Shown piece by piece: positions 5,654 to 6,113 of a stretch of 6,113 nucleotides of DNA. Position 1 is the stretch's first letter. The number at the start of each line of letters is the position of its first letter. The translations under genes were made by a program, and so were the position numbers. Source of the stretch: Gammaproteobacteria bacterium (lineage in GTDB: Bacteria > Pseudomonadota > Gammaproteobacteria > Steroidobacterales > Steroidobacteraceae); contig JASHUC010000251.1 in NCBI GenBank assembly GCA_030040235.1, positions 1-6,113 on the forward strand, written 5' to 3'. A model generated the notes under the pieces. That model made no database searches. It saw nothing but the letters and a program-made list of their open reading frames with translations, and was not told where the DNA came from.

Positions 5654-6113
5654 TGCGCTGGCTCGGCTGCCCGCCGGCTTCGCTCAGCTTGCGCAGGATG
5701 CGGTCCTGCACCCACTTCGGGCTCCACCAGTCGATTGGGGTGATCGCATTGCCGCCGAGCAGCATGGTGAAATGCAGGTGATCGCCCCCGGCAAGGCCTG
5801 TCGAGCCCGTGCGCCCGAGCTGGGCGCCCTGATTCACCATGTCCCCGACCTTCACGGAGATGGAGGACATGTGACCGTAGAGCGATTGCAGTCCCATTCC
5901 GTGATCGAGAATGACGCAGTTGCCGAAGATGTCGAGCCAGCCCGCGTGCACCACGCGGCCACGGTTGGAGGCGTAGATCGGCGCACCGGCGTACGAGGCC
6001 AGGTCGTATCCGAGGTGCACCTGGTGATCGATCACCTCGCCCTTGTAGACGTAGGTTCGCTGGTCGGCGAAGCCAGCCTCCACCGCGGTGTTCACGAGCT
6101 GCTTGAAGGGACC
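5640..6113 (-). CDS. M23 (LytM-type) zinc metallopeptidase, C-terminal part (5' end outside window)
   Basis: The minus-strand frame is open to the window edge and gives 157 residues ending at TGA (5642-5640). GTG at 6095 is unlikely to be the start: six more codons in frame (GPFKQL) precede it, and M23 proteins of this kind normally carry an N-terminal signal or anchor and extra domains. The fragment holds a full LytM domain. His33 and Asp37 in HLGYDLAS and His114 in GDHLHF are the zinc ligands, and His81 (LYGHMSS) and His112 are the other active-site histidines (numbering within the fragment). All are intact, so it should be an active endopeptidase that cuts peptidoglycan cross-links, acting in the periplasm or outside. 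It ends with a basic tail (RKLSEAGGQPSQRSAAR). A non-catalytic divisome activator of the EnvC/NlpD kind is unlikely because those lack the zinc ligands. It converges on the DJ-1 gene with 15 bases between stops. Confidence 0.92.
   Translation of the reverse strand, partial: GPFKQLVNTAVEAGFADQRTYVYKGEVIDHQVHLGYDLASYAGAPIYASNRGRVVHAGWLDIFGNCVILDHGMGLQSLYGHMSSISVKVGDMVNQGAQLGRTGSTGLAGGDHLHFTMLLGGNAITPIDWWSPKWVQDRILRKLSEAGGQPSQRSAAR

Noticed and set aside
5645..5659. GCGCT triple tandem repeat as a possible repeat element
   Set aside because: Only three five-base copies, at the end of the M23 coding region. This is simple GC-rich sequence and not evidence of a repeat family.

Overview
This is a GC-rich, densely coding stretch of what looks like an ordinary chromosome of a proteobacterium. 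The gene families point to Gammaproteobacteria or Betaproteobacteria: a QseBC/PmrAB-like two-component pair, a Do/DegQ/MucD-type periplasmic protease, and a PVA-dehydrogenase-like quinohemoprotein. I cannot name the genus from the sequence alone. I see no mobile element, CRISPR array, tRNA or rRNA, and no gene-free stretch longer than about 100 bases.

Layout. Bases 1-219 (+) are the C-terminal DNA-binding half of an OmpR-family response regulator, cut off by the window edge. Two bases later comes its partner, a membrane histidine kinase of the QseC/TctE type (222-1520, +). After a 61-base gap comes a complete two-PDZ HtrA/Do serine protease (1582-3045, +). A strong hairpin at 3052-3092 closes this unit and also contains the stop codon of the convergent gene, a secreted cytochrome c/PQQ beta-propeller protein with the polyvinyl-alcohol-dehydrogenase architecture (3088-4983, -). 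A 62-base divergent spacer separates it from a DJ-1/PfpI-family gene (5046-5624, +). Convergent to that, 15 bases away, is an M23 (LytM) metallopeptidase (5640 to beyond 6113, -) whose N-terminus lies outside the window.

How the parts may work together. The best regulatory signal is a perfect direct repeat, CTTAAG-N5-CTTAAG, at 1516-1532. It starts on the kinase stop codon and lies 49 bases before the protease start. This is the published form of a PmrA/QseB-type operator, and the truncated regulator next door has the matching kind of winged helix. The simplest reading is that the two-component system controls the downstream periplasmic protease as an envelope-quality response, parallel in logic to CpxAR-degP but with a QseBC/PmrAB-type pair.

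The second half is mostly cell-envelope and oxidative metabolism: a periplasmic alcohol-oxidising quinohemoprotein, a cytoplasmic DJ-1 family protein that may handle reactive carbonyls, and a cell-wall endopeptidase. I see no wholly new system. The most useful leads are the operator-like repeat, the quinohemoprotein of unknown substrate, and the variant C-terminal loop of the DJ-1 protein.
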